Program-made: the position numbers and the translations under genes
Part shown: one piece after another, positions 41,716 to 50,453 of the stretch
How the letters are laid out: each line of letters starts with the position of its first letter
How positions within the stretch are numbered: the stretch's first letter is position 1
Source of the DNA: Clostridia bacterium
Lineage (GTDB): Bacteria > Bacillota > Clostridia > Oscillospirales > Acutalibacteraceae
Direction of reading: 5' to 3'
Assembly (NCBI GenBank): GCA_017549105.1
Contig: JAFYVN010000011.1
Coordinates: 124,001 to 188,000 of the forward strand
DNA length: 64,000 nt
Notes under the pieces: model-generated
Told to the model about the DNA's origin: nothing
Database searches by the model: none
The model's input: the letters and a program-made list of their open reading frames with translations, nothing else

Positions 41716-42324
41716 ATGCCCCAAAAAGCCCGCATTGCCGTTCTTGTTTCGGGCGGCGGAACAAACCTGCAGGCGCTCATTGATGCTCAGAATTCGGGCA
41801 TCATCACCAGCGGTGAAATCACGCTTGTAATTTCAAACAAGGCAGGCGCATATGCGCTTGAAAGAGCCGCAAAAGCAGGTATCAGAACCGAAACCGTACT
41901 TAAAAAAGAAACTCCCGACTTTGAGGGCAGACTTATTGAACTGCTTGACGGCGACGGCATCGACCTTATCGTTCTTGCAGGCTTTATGAGTATTCTCTCC
42001 GAGCGTTTCACAAACCACTATAAAGACAGAATAATCAACGTTCATCCCTCACTCATCCCTTCTTTCTGCGGCGAAGGCTTTTACGGTCTGCGTGTGCACG
42101 AGGCTGCTCTCGGCTACGGAGTAAAGGTGACGGGTGCAACGGTTCATTTTGTTAACGAAATCCCCGACGGCGGACGCATCATTATGCAGAAAGCCGTTGA
42201 TATTGAACCCGACGACACTCCCGAAACTCTCCAGAAAAGAGTTATGGAGCAGGCGGAATGGAAAATCCTGCCCATGTCGGCGGAAAAGATTTGCAAAGAT
42301 ATAATTACGGAGGCAAACAAATGA
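41716..42324 (+). CDS. purN: phosphoribosylglycinamide formyltransferase
   Basis: PurN (202 aa) transfers a formyl group to GAR using 10-formyl-THF. It shows IAVLVSGGGTNLQALIDA, the catalytic Asn/His in INVHPSLIPSF and the Asp in HFVNEIPDGGRII. AAGGAG lies upstream of the ATG at 41716. Its stop overlaps the purD start by four bases. Confidence 0.95.
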   Translation: MPQKARIAVLVSGGGTNLQALIDAQNSGIITSGEITLVISNKAGAYALERAAKAGIRTETVLKKETPDFEGRLIELLDGDGIDLIVLAGFMSILSERFTNHYKDRIINVHPSLIPSFCGEGFYGLRVHEAALGYGVKVTGATVHFVNEIPDGGRIIMQKAVDIEPDDTPETLQKRVMEQAEWKILPMSAEKICKDIITEANK

Positions 42325-43574
42325 AAGTTCTCGTGGTCGGCGGCGGCGGACGTGAGCACGCCATCATAAAAAAACTCAAAGAAAACAAAGAAATCGAAAA
42401 AATATATGCGCTCCCCGGCAACGGCGGTATCGCTGCTGATGCGGAATGCGTTGCAATCGGTGCAAAGGATATTCCCGCAATCGTTGATTTCGCAAATAAC
42501 AATGCCATTGACTTTGCGGTTGTTGCTCCCGATGACCCCCTCGTTCTCGGCGCGGTTGATGAGCTTTCAAAGCTCGGAATTCCCTGCTTCGGTCCCGAAG
42601 CAAAGGCGGCTATCATCGAAGGCAGCAAGGTTTTCTCCAAAAATCTGATGAAGAAATACGGCATTCCCACCGCTGCATACGAAGTTTTTGACGATGCAGA
42701 CAAGGCTCTTGCATATCTCGAAACTGCTCCCATCCCCACCGTTATCAAGGCTGACGGTCTTGCACTCGGCAAGGGTGTTATCATTGCGATGACACGCGAC
42801 GAAGCAAAGGATGCGGTTGTTTCCATTATGCAGGACAAGCAGTTCGGCGAAAGCGGAAATCAGATTGTTATTGAAGAATTCCTCGAAGGACCCGAAGTTT
42901 CGGTTCTTTCATTCACCGATGGCAAGGTTGTTGTGCCGATGATTTCTTCAATGGACCACAAGAGAGCAAAGGATAACGACGAAGGCCTCAACACAGGCGG
43001 TATGGGCACAATCGCTCCCAACCCCTACTACACAGCAGACGTTGCTGACAGATGTATGGAAGAAATCTTCCTTCCCACAATCAACGCAATGAACGCTGAA
43101 GGCAGAACCTTCAAGGGTTGCCTCTACTTCGGACTGATGATAACAAAGAACGGCCCCAAGGTTATCGAGTATAACTGCCGTTTCGGCGATCCCGAAACTC
43201 AGGTTGTTCTTCCTCTTCTTGAAAGCGACCTTTTCGAAATTATGAAGAGCGTTGCAGACGGCACTCTTTCGGCTGATCAGGTCAAGTTCAGCAACAAGAG
43301 CGCTTGCTGCGTTGTTATGGCGTCCGACGGCTATCCCCAGAAATATGACAGCGGATTTGAAATCACAATGCCCGCTGATAAAAATATTTATATCGCAGGC
43401 GCAAAGCTTGCAGACGGTAAGCTTCTCACCGCAGGCGGAAGAGTTCTCGGCGTAACCGAAACTGCAGACACTCTTGCAAACGCAATCGAAAAAGCTTACG
43501 AAACCGTTAAAACCGTTAATTTTGAAAATGCCTATTACCGTAAGGACATCGGCAAAAAAGCATTGGAGGTTTAA
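42321..43574 (+). CDS. purD: phosphoribosylamine-glycine ligase
   Basis: PurD (417 aa) makes GAR from phosphoribosylamine. The N-terminal VLVVGGGGREHAI, the ATP-grasp region PTVIKADGLALGKGV and DHKRAKDNDEGLNTGGMGT are diagnostic. The start ATG at 42321 overlaps the purN stop (ATGA); a 21-codon extension is rejected. Confidence 0.95.
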   Translation: MKVLVVGGGGREHAIIKKLKENKEIEKIYALPGNGGIAADAECVAIGAKDIPAIVDFANNNAIDFAVVAPDDPLVLGAVDELSKLGIPCFGPEAKAAIIEGSKVFSKNLMKKYGIPTAAYEVFDDADKALAYLETAPIPTVIKADGLALGKGVIIAMTRDEAKDAVVSIMQDKQFGESGNQIVIEEFLEGPEVSVLSFTDGKVVVPMISSMDHKRAKDNDEGLNTGGMGTIAPNPYYTADVADRCMEEIFLPTINAMNAEGRTFKGCLYFGLMITKNGPKVIEYNCRFGDPETQVVLPLLESDLFEIMKSVADGTLSADQVKFSNKSACCVVMASDGYPQKYDSGFEITMPADKNIYIAGAKLADGKLLTAGGRVLGVTETADTLANAIEKAYETVKTVNFENAYYRKDIGKKALEV

Positions 43575-43580
43575 TATATT

Positions 43581-46500
43581 ATGGTATACAGAGCTTATGT
43601 TGAAAAGAAATGCGGTCTTGACAACGAAGCACGTGCGCTCAAAAACGAGCTTGTTTCGCTTCTCGGCATAAACAGCCTTGAGAAAGTGCGTGTTCTCAAC
43701 CGCTACGACATCGAAAACATCGAAAAAGACCTTTTTGATTATTCAAAAGGCACCGTTCTTTCAGAGCCTCAGCTTGATGACATCTCCGAGACTCCCAACC
43801 TTGAATGCGACAGACTTTTTGCCGTTGAATTCCTTCCCGGTCAGTTTGACCAAAGAGCAAATTCCTGCGCAGAATGCATTCAGATTATCTCAAAGGGCGA
43901 AAGACCCCTCGTAAGAACAGCAAAGGTTTATTGCCTTTACGGCAATATCACCGATGACGAGCTTGCTCAGATCAAAAAGTTCGTTATCAACCCCGTTGAA
44001 TCAAGAGAAGCTTCACTCGAAGAATACGAAACTCTTGCAATGGACTATGTTGTTCCCGAATCAGTTAAAACTCTTGACGGCTTCATCGCTCTTGACGAAG
44101 CAGGTCTCAAGGCATTTGTTGACGATTACGGTCTTGCAATGGACCTTGACGACATCAAATTCTGCCAGAAATACTTCATCAGTGAAGACAGAGATCCGAC
44201 AATCACCGAAATCAGAATGATTGATACATACTGGTCGGACCACTGCCGTCACACAACATTCCTCACAAATATTGACTCGGTTAAGTTCGAAGATGAGCTT
44301 CTTCAGAAAGCATACGACGAATATATCGATGCAAGAAAGGCCTGCAACAGAACAAAGCCCGTAAATCTTATGGATATCGGCACAATCGCAGGCAGATATC
44401 TCAAGGCTCAGGGTCTTCTTCCCAAGCTTGACGAAAGCGAAGAAATCAACGCTTGCACAGTCAAGATTGACGTTGAAATCGAGGGCGAAACCCAGAAATG
44501 GCTTCTCCTCTTCAAGAACGAAACCCACAACCATCCCACAGAAATCGAACCCTTCGGCGGTGCTGCTACCTGCATCGGCGGCGCTATCCGTGACCCGCTT
44601 TCAGGCAGAAGCTATGTTTACGCAGCAATGCGTGTAACAGGCGCAGGCGACCCGACCGTTCCCGTAAGCGAAACAATCGAGGGCAAGCTTCCCCAGAGAA
44701 AGATTGTTCAGACTGCTGCTGCAGGTTACAGCTCCTACGGTAACCAGATCGGTCTTGCAACAGGTATTGTTGACGAACTTTATCATCCCGGCTATGTTGC
44801 AAAGAGAATGGAAATCGGTGCAGTTATCGCTGCTGCTCCCGAAGAGAATGTACGCCGTGAAAGACCCGAAGACGGTGACGTTGTTATCCTTCTCGGCGGA
44901 CGCACAGGCCGTGACGGTTGCGGCGGTGCAACAGGTTCATCAAAATCGCATAACCTCAAGTCTCTCGAAAACTGCGGTGCAGAAGTTCAGAAGGGTAACG
45001 CACCCGAAGAAAGAAAGCTCCAGAGACTTTTCAGAAATAAAGAAGCTTCACAGCTCATCAAGCGCTGCAACGACTTCGGCGCAGGCGGTGTTTCCGTTGC
45101 TATCGGTGAACTTGCAGACGGTCTTGAAATCAACCTCAACGCAGTTCCCAAGAAATACGAAGGTCTTGACGGCACAGAGCTTGCAATTTCAGAATCGCAG
45201 GAAAGAATGGCTGTTGTTGTTGAAGCAAAGGATGCAGAGCGTTTCTGCGAGCTTGCAACAAGCGAAAACCTTGAAGCAACAATCGTTGCAGTTGTCAAGG
45301 AAAAACCCTATCTTGTTATGAACTGGAACGGCAAGGCAATCTGTAACATCAGCCGTGAATTCCTCAACTCAAACGGTGCGGAGAAGCACATCGACATCGC
45401 TCCCGCAAAGATTGAGGACTACTCAAAGAAGATTGACGGTTCATTCTCCGATATGTATGCAAACCTTGCAGGCGACCTCAACATCTGCTCAAAGAGAGGT
45501 CTTTCAGAAAGATTTGACTCAACCATCGGTGCAAACACCGTTCTTATGCCCTTCGGCGGCAAAAATCAGCTCACTCCCATCCAGGCAATGGTTCACAAGA
45601 TTGCCGTTGAAAAGCAGGATACAGAAACCTGCTCCGTTATGTCATGGGGCTACAACCCCTTCATTACCGAGAAGAGCCCCTACCACGGCGCTTATCTCGC
45701 AGTTATCGAATCCGTTTCAAAGCTTATTGCAGCAGGTGCAGACTTCAACGAAGTTTATCTCACCTTCCAGGAATATTTTGAGAAGCCTATGAAGGACGGC
45801 AAGCGTTGGGGCAAGCCTCTTGCAGCTCTCCTTGGTGCATTCAAGGCTCAGATGGATCTCAAGATTGCCGCTATCGGCGGTAAGGACTCAATGAGCGGTT
45901 CGTTTGAGAATATCGACGTTCCTCCCACCCTCGTTTCATTCGCAGTAACAACAGAAAATATCAAGAATATCGTTTCACCCGAATTCAAGAGCGCAGGTCA
46001 CAAGGTTGTTATGCTCAAGCCCGACTACACAGCCGACAATCTTCCCGACACAGCTTCTCTCCTCAAGGTTTACGATGAGGTTTATGCTCTCGTAACAGCA
46101 GGCAAGGCTGCCGCAATCTATACTCCCGGTATGGGCGGTGCAGCTGAAGCGATTCTCAAGATGGCTATGGGTAACGGCATCGGCTTCGACTTCGCTGATG
46201 TTTCACTCGAAGATATCTTCGGATATTCCTACGGTTCATTCATCATTGAACTCACCGACGATACCGACTGCGGCACTCTCCTCGGCTACACAACCGATAA
46301 GGCTGCAATCACATACGGCGCAGAAACAGTTGATTTTGCAAAGCTTCTTCCCATTTATGAGGATAAGCTTGAAGATATCTACTCCTGCAACATCGCAATG
46401 CCCGAAAAGAAGATCGAAACATTCGACTTCAAGGCAACAACCTTTGCTAAACCCGCAATCAGAACAGCAAAGCCCAAGGTTCTTATCCCCGTATTCCCCG

Positions 46501-47267
46501 GCACAAACTGCGAATATGACTCGGCAAAATATGCCGAAAGAGCAGGCGCAGAGGCAGAAATCTTTGTTATCAACAACCTTTCCGCTTCAAGCATTGCAAA
46601 GTCGGTTGAAGATTTTGCAAAGAAGGTTGGCGAAAGCCAGATTATCTTTGTTCCCGGCGGCTTCTCAGGCGGTGACGAACCCGACGGTTCAGGTAAGTTC
46701 ATCACAGCATTCTTCAGAAACGCTGAAATCAAGCAGGCTGTAACAGAGCTTCTCGAAAAGCGCGACGGTCTTATGCTCGGTATCTGCAACGGCTTCCAGG
46801 CTCTCATCAAGCTCGGTCTTGTTCCCTACGGCAAGATTATCGACACCGACGAAACCTGCCCGACCCTTACTTACAACACTATCAGCAGACACCAGTCAAA
46901 GCTTGTTCGCACAAAGCTTGTTTCCAACAACTCACCCTGGCTCTCAAAGGCAAAGCAGGGCGAAATCTACACCGTTCCCATTTCACACGGCGAAGGCAGA
47001 TTCATTGCTGACGAAGCTCTCATCAGAAAGCTTGCCGCAAACGGTCAGATTATCACTCAGTATGTTGACTTTGACGGCAACGCAACCAATGATATCGCAT
47101 TCAACCCCAACAACTCCGATTTCGCAATCGAAGGTATCGTTTCACCCGACGGACGTGTACTCGGTAAGATGGGTCACTCCGAAAGAACAGGTGCGGGACT
47201 CTATAAGAACGTTCCCGGCGAATTCGACCTCAAACTCTTCGAGAGTGCGGTTGAATACTACAAATAA
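43581..47267 (+). CDS. purL: phosphoribosylformylglycinamidine synthase, single-chain
   Basis: This 1228-aa PurL is the large single-polypeptide form, not the PurS/PurL/PurQ split form common in Firmicutes. Its synthetase domains include FKNETHNHPTEIEPFGGAAT and GGKDSMSGSF. The C-terminal glutaminase domain begins near PKVLIPVFPGTNCEYDSAKY and has the nucleophile Cys in LGICNGFQAL and SHGEGRF. It starts six bases after purD with GGAGG and ends the pur operon. purC, purB and purH are not in this window. Confidence 0.96.
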   Translation: MVYRAYVEKKCGLDNEARALKNELVSLLGINSLEKVRVLNRYDIENIEKDLFDYSKGTVLSEPQLDDISETPNLECDRLFAVEFLPGQFDQRANSCAECIQIISKGERPLVRTAKVYCLYGNITDDELAQIKKFVINPVESREASLEEYETLAMDYVVPESVKTLDGFIALDEAGLKAFVDDYGLAMDLDDIKFCQKYFISEDRDPTITEIRMIDTYWSDHCRHTTFLTNIDSVKFEDELLQKAYDEYIDARKACNRTKPVNLMDIGTIAGRYLKAQGLLPKLDESEEINACTVKIDVEIEGETQKWLLLFKNETHNHPTEIEPFGGAATCIGGAIRDPLSGRSYVYAAMRVTGAGDPTVPVSETIEGKLPQRKIVQTAAAGYSSYGNQIGLATGIVDELYHPGYVAKRMEIGAVIAAAPEENVRRERPEDGDVVILLGGRTGRDGCGGATGSSKSHNLKSLENCGAEVQKGNAPEERKLQRLFRNKEASQLIKRCNDFGAGGVSVAIGELADGLEINLNAVPKKYEGLDGTELAISESQERMAVVVEAKDAERFCELATSENLEATIVAVVKEKPYLVMNWNGKAICNISREFLNSNGAEKHIDIAPAKIEDYSKKIDGSFSDMYANLAGDLNICSKRGLSERFDSTIGANTVLMPFGGKNQLTPIQAMVHKIAVEKQDTETCSVMSWGYNPFITEKSPYHGAYLAVIESVSKLIAAGADFNEVYLTFQEYFEKPMKDGKRWGKPLAALLGAFKAQMDLKIAAIGGKDSMSGSFENIDVPPTLVSFAVTTENIKNIVSPEFKSAGHKVVMLKPDYTADNLPDTASLLKVYDEVYALVTAGKAAAIYTPGMGGAAEAILKMAMGNGIGFDFADVSLEDIFGYSYGSFIIELTDDTDCGTLLGYTTDKAAITYGAETVDFAKLLPIYEDKLEDIYSCNIAMPEKKIETFDFKATTFAKPAIRTAKPKVLIPVFPGTNCEYDSAKYAERAGAEAEIFVINNLSASSIAKSVEDFAKKVGESQIIFVPGGFSGGDEPDGSGKFITAFFRNAEIKQAVTELLEKRDGLMLGICNGFQALIKLGLVPYGKIIDTDETCPTLTYNTISRHQSKLVRTKLVSNNSPWLSKAKQGEIYTVPISHGEGRFIADEALIRKLAANGQIITQYVDFDGNATNDIAFNPNNSDFAIEGIVSPDGRVLGKMGHSERTGAGLYKNVPGEFDLKLFESAVEYYK

Positions 47268-47288
47268 TCAATAATTCAGCAAAAATTT

Positions 47289-47314
47289 AACGGGTAACCG
47301 CGAGGTTGCCTGTT
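47289..47314 (+). terminator. possible hairpin after purL
   Basis: AACGGGTAACC and GGTTGCCTGTT form an 11-bp stem with two G-U pairs and a GCGA tetraloop. No U-run follows, so termination would need another factor. Confidence 0.4.
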
Positions 47315-47340
47315 AAGCACGTAAAATTAAATGAAAAATT

Positions 47341-47473
47341 CAAAATGCAAAATTAAGGATAAGCTCCGCCTATGACCGATTTTATATTTATTCTTCAGTT
47401 TTTGCGGAGTAATATATAATAATCGGAGCGAAGCGACCCTTCATTCTGCATTCTGCACTCTGCATTTTGCACT
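47341..47473. repeat. MITE-like dispersed repeat, copy 1
   Basis: The core runs TTAAGGATAAGCTCCGCC, ATGACCGATTTTATA, GTTTTTGCGGAGTAATATAT, CGGAGCGAAGCGACCCTTC and TTCTGCATTCTGCACTCTGC. It aligns along its whole length with 52110-52263. Outer ends (AATGCAAAATT / TTCTGCATTTTGC type) are partly complementary, so the element can fold as a long imperfect hairpin. Confidence 0.7.
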
Positions 47474-47494
47474 ATATCAAAAAGAAGGCGTATT

Positions 47495-48781
47495 ATGGAA
47501 ACTTTATTTTGTATCTCAATTGCACTCGGTGCGGGTCTGATTATGTCCCGTATCGCAAAGCCTCTCGGTCTTCCCTCGGTAACCGCATATCTCGTTGCAG
47601 GTATCCTCATCGGTCCCTACTGCCTCGGCAGACTCGGAATTGAAGGTCTCGGCTTTATTTCTCACGAAAACGTAAAGGAATTCGAAATCATCTCCAGCGT
47701 TGCACTCGGCTTCATCGCTTTTGCAATCGGTAACGAATTCCGCCTTTCACAGCTCAAAAAGGTCGGTGGCACCGCAACATTCATCGGTATTTTCCAGGCG
47801 GTTGTTGCAACCCTTCTCGTTGATGCTGCTCTCATCGGACTTCACTTCATCCTCGGCGAAGAAAAGCTTCCGCTTTCAATGGCAATCACCCTCGGTGCAA
47901 TCGCCGCCGCAACCGCTCCCGCCGCAACATTGATGGTTGTCCGCCAGTACAAAGCAAAAGGTAAGCTTACCGATTTGCTTCTCCCCATCGTTGCTATCGA
48001 CGATGCCGTTGGTCTTGTTATTTTTGCAATTTCATTCGGTGTTGCGAAAGCTGTTGAGCACGGCGAATTCAACGTTAAGGCAATCATTCTTGAACCGCTT
48101 ATTGAGATTGTTTGTTCACTCGCTCTCGGTGCAATTATGGGCGTTCTCTTCTCGATATTCGAAAGATTTTTCAGTTCAAACAGCAAACGTCTTTGCCTTT
48201 CAATCACCTGCGTTATTTTCACCGTTGCGCTTTCAATGATCAAATTTGAAATCGGCGGTGTTCACGTCGGATTCTCGGCACTTCTCGTTTGTATGATGCT
48301 CGGCACAATCTTCTGTAACGTCTGTGATTTCTCAGCTGAAATTATGGATAAGACCGATAAATGGACCGTTCCTCTTTTTGCACTTTTCTTCGTTCTCAGC
48401 GGTGCAGAGCTTGAACTCAAGGTGTTTGCGGATATCGCAATTGTCGGCATCGGCGCAGTTTACATCATCAGCCGTTCGCTCGGTAAATATTTCGGTGCAT
48501 ACGGCAGCGCAAAGCTGATGAAATGCGACAAGAAAACAACGAAATATCTCGGTATCACCCTTCTTCCCCAGGCAGGTGTTGCGCTCGGAATGTCCGTTAC
48601 CGCAATGGAGCTTGGCGCAGTAGGCGAAATGATAAGAAACATCGTTCTCTTCTCCGTTCTTGTTTATGAACTTGTCGGTCCGATGCTCACAAAGATTGCC
48701 CTCACAAAGGCAGGCAACATCGAACCCAAGCCCCACGAAAAGAACAGAAAACACAGAACTGCTCCCGCAAAAATCAAATAA
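47495..48781 (+). CDS. CPA2-type cation:proton antiporter
   Basis: This 428-aa membrane protein has about twelve segments. It opens with CISIALGAGLIMSRIAKPLG and VTAYLVAGILIGPYCLG, typical of KefB/NapA-like Na+(K+)/H+ antiporters. The conserved Asp pair region may be LLLPIVAIDDAVGLVIFAIS (IDD). It lacks a C-terminal TrkA-N domain and ends in a short basic tail. It follows purL by 228 bp of repeat sequence and is probably a separate unit. Confidence 0.87.
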   Translation: METLFCISIALGAGLIMSRIAKPLGLPSVTAYLVAGILIGPYCLGRLGIEGLGFISHENVKEFEIISSVALGFIAFAIGNEFRLSQLKKVGGTATFIGIFQAVVATLLVDAALIGLHFILGEEKLPLSMAITLGAIAAATAPAATLMVVRQYKAKGKLTDLLLPIVAIDDAVGLVIFAISFGVAKAVEHGEFNVKAIILEPLIEIVCSLALGAIMGVLFSIFERFFSSNSKRLCLSITCVIFTVALSMIKFEIGGVHVGFSALLVCMMLGTIFCNVCDFSAEIMDKTDKWTVPLFALFFVLSGAELELKVFADIAIVGIGAVYIISRSLGKYFGAYGSAKLMKCDKKTTKYLGITLLPQAGVALGMSVTAMELGAVGEMIRNIVLFSVLVYELVGPMLTKIALTKAGNIEPKPHEKNRKHRTAPAKIK

Positions 48782-48789
48782 AAAATCAA

Positions 48790-48820
48790 CCCCCGATTTT
48801 TGGTATACAAAAATCGGGGG
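48790..48820. terminator. bidirectional terminator between convergent genes
   Basis: CCCCCGATTTTTG (48790-48802) and CAAAAATCGGGGG (48808-48820) form a 13-bp stem with a five-base loop. The minus side continues with TTGATTTTTT, so it serves the secreted-protein gene well and the antiporter gene less clearly. Confidence 0.85.
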
Positions 48821-48836
48821 TATTGCGTTATGATTA

Positions 48837-49319
48837 TTATTTAAAATATGCAGTTATCATCTGATAAACATCCTCAATTGAGGGAAGGTGAAGAAAAACA
48901 AATTCCGTATCTCCGCTGTATCCGCCAGGAACTTCATCATCAAAATAAACAGAAAGCGTTTTTGAAACTAAACCGTAATTAATAACTTCACCCATATTCA
49001 AACCGTTAAAACGGTACACACTTACCGAAAACTTTCCTGCTTTGTAATATCTTTCAGTTTTTTCAACTGTAACAACCTCGCTCGTTCCGTCAGGATATGT
49101 TATTTTCAACACGGTTCCTGTTAAAGTCGGCTCTGTTTCTGAAATGCTGATTAAATTTGAAATCGGAGTGTAAAGAATCTTTATATCAACTTCTTCTATA
49201 ACGCCGCCGCAAGGATACTCGGGTTCTTCTTCGACTTCAGCATATGCCGTTACCGACATTGATATGCTTGATAAAATAATTGCTGCAATTAATAATAATG
49301 CTGATATTTTAGTTTTCAT
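48837..49319 (-). CDS. secreted protein of unknown function
   Basis: This 160-aa protein has a signal peptide (ISALLLIAAIILSSISMSVT, cut near AYA). The mature part is beta-rich, with YPDGTSEVVTVEKTERYY and a YRFNGLNMGEVINYGLVSKT segment that could form an Ig-like sandwich. No conserved catalytic pattern or family is recognised. It follows the zinc-finger-type secreted protein in the same direction, separated by a terminator hairpin. Confidence 0.75.
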   Translation of the reverse strand: MKTKISALLLIAAIILSSISMSVTAYAEVEEEPEYPCGGVIEEVDIKILYTPISNLISISETEPTLTGTVLKITYPDGTSEVVTVEKTERYYKAGKFSVSVYRFNGLNMGEVINYGLVSKTLSVYFDDEVPGGYSGDTEFVFLHLPSIEDVYQMITAYFK

Positions 49320-49381
49320 TTTATATCCCCTTTTTTCTTTAAAATATCACATTAACGTTTTGTTGTCAATAATCATAATTC

Positions 49382-49412
49382 AACCCGCCGTTTCATTGCG
49401 AAACAGCGGGTT
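49382..49412 (-). terminator. terminator of the zinc-finger-type secreted protein gene
   Basis: AACCCGCCGTTTC (49382-49394) and GAAACAGCGGGTT (49400-49412) make a 13-bp stem with one G-U pair. The hairpin is nearly identical to the one at 50378-50404. Confidence 0.75.
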
Positions 49413-49425
49413 TTAAATTTATATA

Positions 49426-50253
49426 TCAGAAAAGATTCTGAACTGTGATTCTGTCAATTTTGAAAAGATTTTTGAAGAATGAAATGATCTTCTGGAAGAA
49501 ATTACCGTTAACTTTAATTGTCTGCATTGCATAGATTTCTTCTCCGGTGAGGCTCTTGATAGCGTTGCCGTTTGCATCAACAACTCTTGCCATAACCTTA
49601 ACGGTGCCGTCACCCACAGCTTCTACCTTGCAGGTCTTTCCGTCTGCTGACGGCTCGAGTTTTACGGCATCGCCGTCTGCCTTCCACTCAACATATGCGC
49701 CTGAAGGAAGATTCTTGGTTTCTGCAGTAAGAACAAGAATATCGCCGTATTTGATTTCTGCAGACTCGGTGTAATTTTTTATTGAAATTTCAATTCTTAC
49801 TTCCGAAGGAACAAAGGTGCAGGCAATCTTATGAAGACCTACCGCTGACTGGGATTTGAATTCCTTGCCGCATTTTGAGCAGGGATAAACCTTTTTGCAA
49901 AGCTGGATGTGGTTGTTGTATTCAGCTTCAACATCAAAGGATTCAAGGCAATCGGGGCAGGTGTTGTTGTTGCCCTTCTGGGGAATTACGGGCTTGAGCT
50001 TGCAGCCGTCAATGTGCGCCGAAAGAAGCTCCTTGGTCTGGAAAACAGCTTCGCAATAACCGCAGTAATAGGTGATCGGATCGTTGTTTCTGCCTACGCC
50101 GCAGATCTTTGTGTGTGTTGAAAAATCTGCTTCGTTTTCAAAAATTCTGCCGCATTTGGTACAGCTTGTGAAAGCGAATGCGGTTGACATTGTGAGCACA
50201 ACAATCATTGCCGCCAAAGCGATTGCAGTAATAATTCTGAATGTCTTTTTCAT
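49426..50253 (-). CDS. secreted protein with four C2HC zinc-finger motifs and an Ig-like domain
   Basis: This 275-aa protein has a signal peptide (cut after about residue 27, STAFA). Four motifs of exact form C-x2-C-x12-H-x3-C follow: C31/C34/H47/C51, C64/C67/H80/C84, C99/C102/H115/C119 and C125/C128/H141/C145. The last reads YPCSKCGKEFKSQSAVGLHK, like a eukaryotic C2H2 finger with the final His replaced by Cys. Residues about 150-250 form a bacterial Ig-like domain (IKYGDILVLTAETKNLPSGA). The C-terminus is amphipathic (FFQKIISFFKNLF). The role is unknown; extracellular metal or protein binding is possible. Confidence 0.85.
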   Translation of the reverse strand: MKKTFRIITAIALAAMIVVLTMSTAFAFTSCTKCGRIFENEADFSTHTKICGVGRNNDPITYYCGYCEAVFQTKELLSAHIDGCKLKPVIPQKGNNNTCPDCLESFDVEAEYNNHIQLCKKVYPCSKCGKEFKSQSAVGLHKIACTFVPSEVRIEISIKNYTESAEIKYGDILVLTAETKNLPSGAYVEWKADGDAVKLEPSADGKTCKVEAVGDGTVKVMARVVDANGNAIKSLTGEEIYAMQTIKVNGNFFQKIISFFKNLFKIDRITVQNLF

Positions 50254-50369
50254 AAATTTTATCTCCTTTTTTAAAATTAGGAATATCTTTATATTTATTT
50301 TACCATTTATATATAAAGTTTGTCAACTTTCAGCTTTTTATGAGTTCACACAATTTTGTCAGTTTGTCG

Positions 50370-50404
50370 AAAAATTACCCGCCGTTTCATTGAGAAACAG
50401 CGGG
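50370..50404 (-). terminator. terminator of the GH4 gene
   Basis: On the minus strand CCCGCTGTTTC (complement of 50394-50404) pairs with GAAACGGCGGG (50378-50388) around TCAAT, then TAATTTTT follows. It is about 50 bp after the GH4 stop. Confidence 0.85.
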
Positions 50405-50453
50405 TTTTCTGTTATACCAAATTACTCTGCGTTATGCACTTTGCACTCTGCAC

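Noticed and set aside
44704..45321. 205-aa alternative frame inside purL
   Set aside because: It is a Gln/Leu/Ser-rich shadow of a conserved synthetase region.
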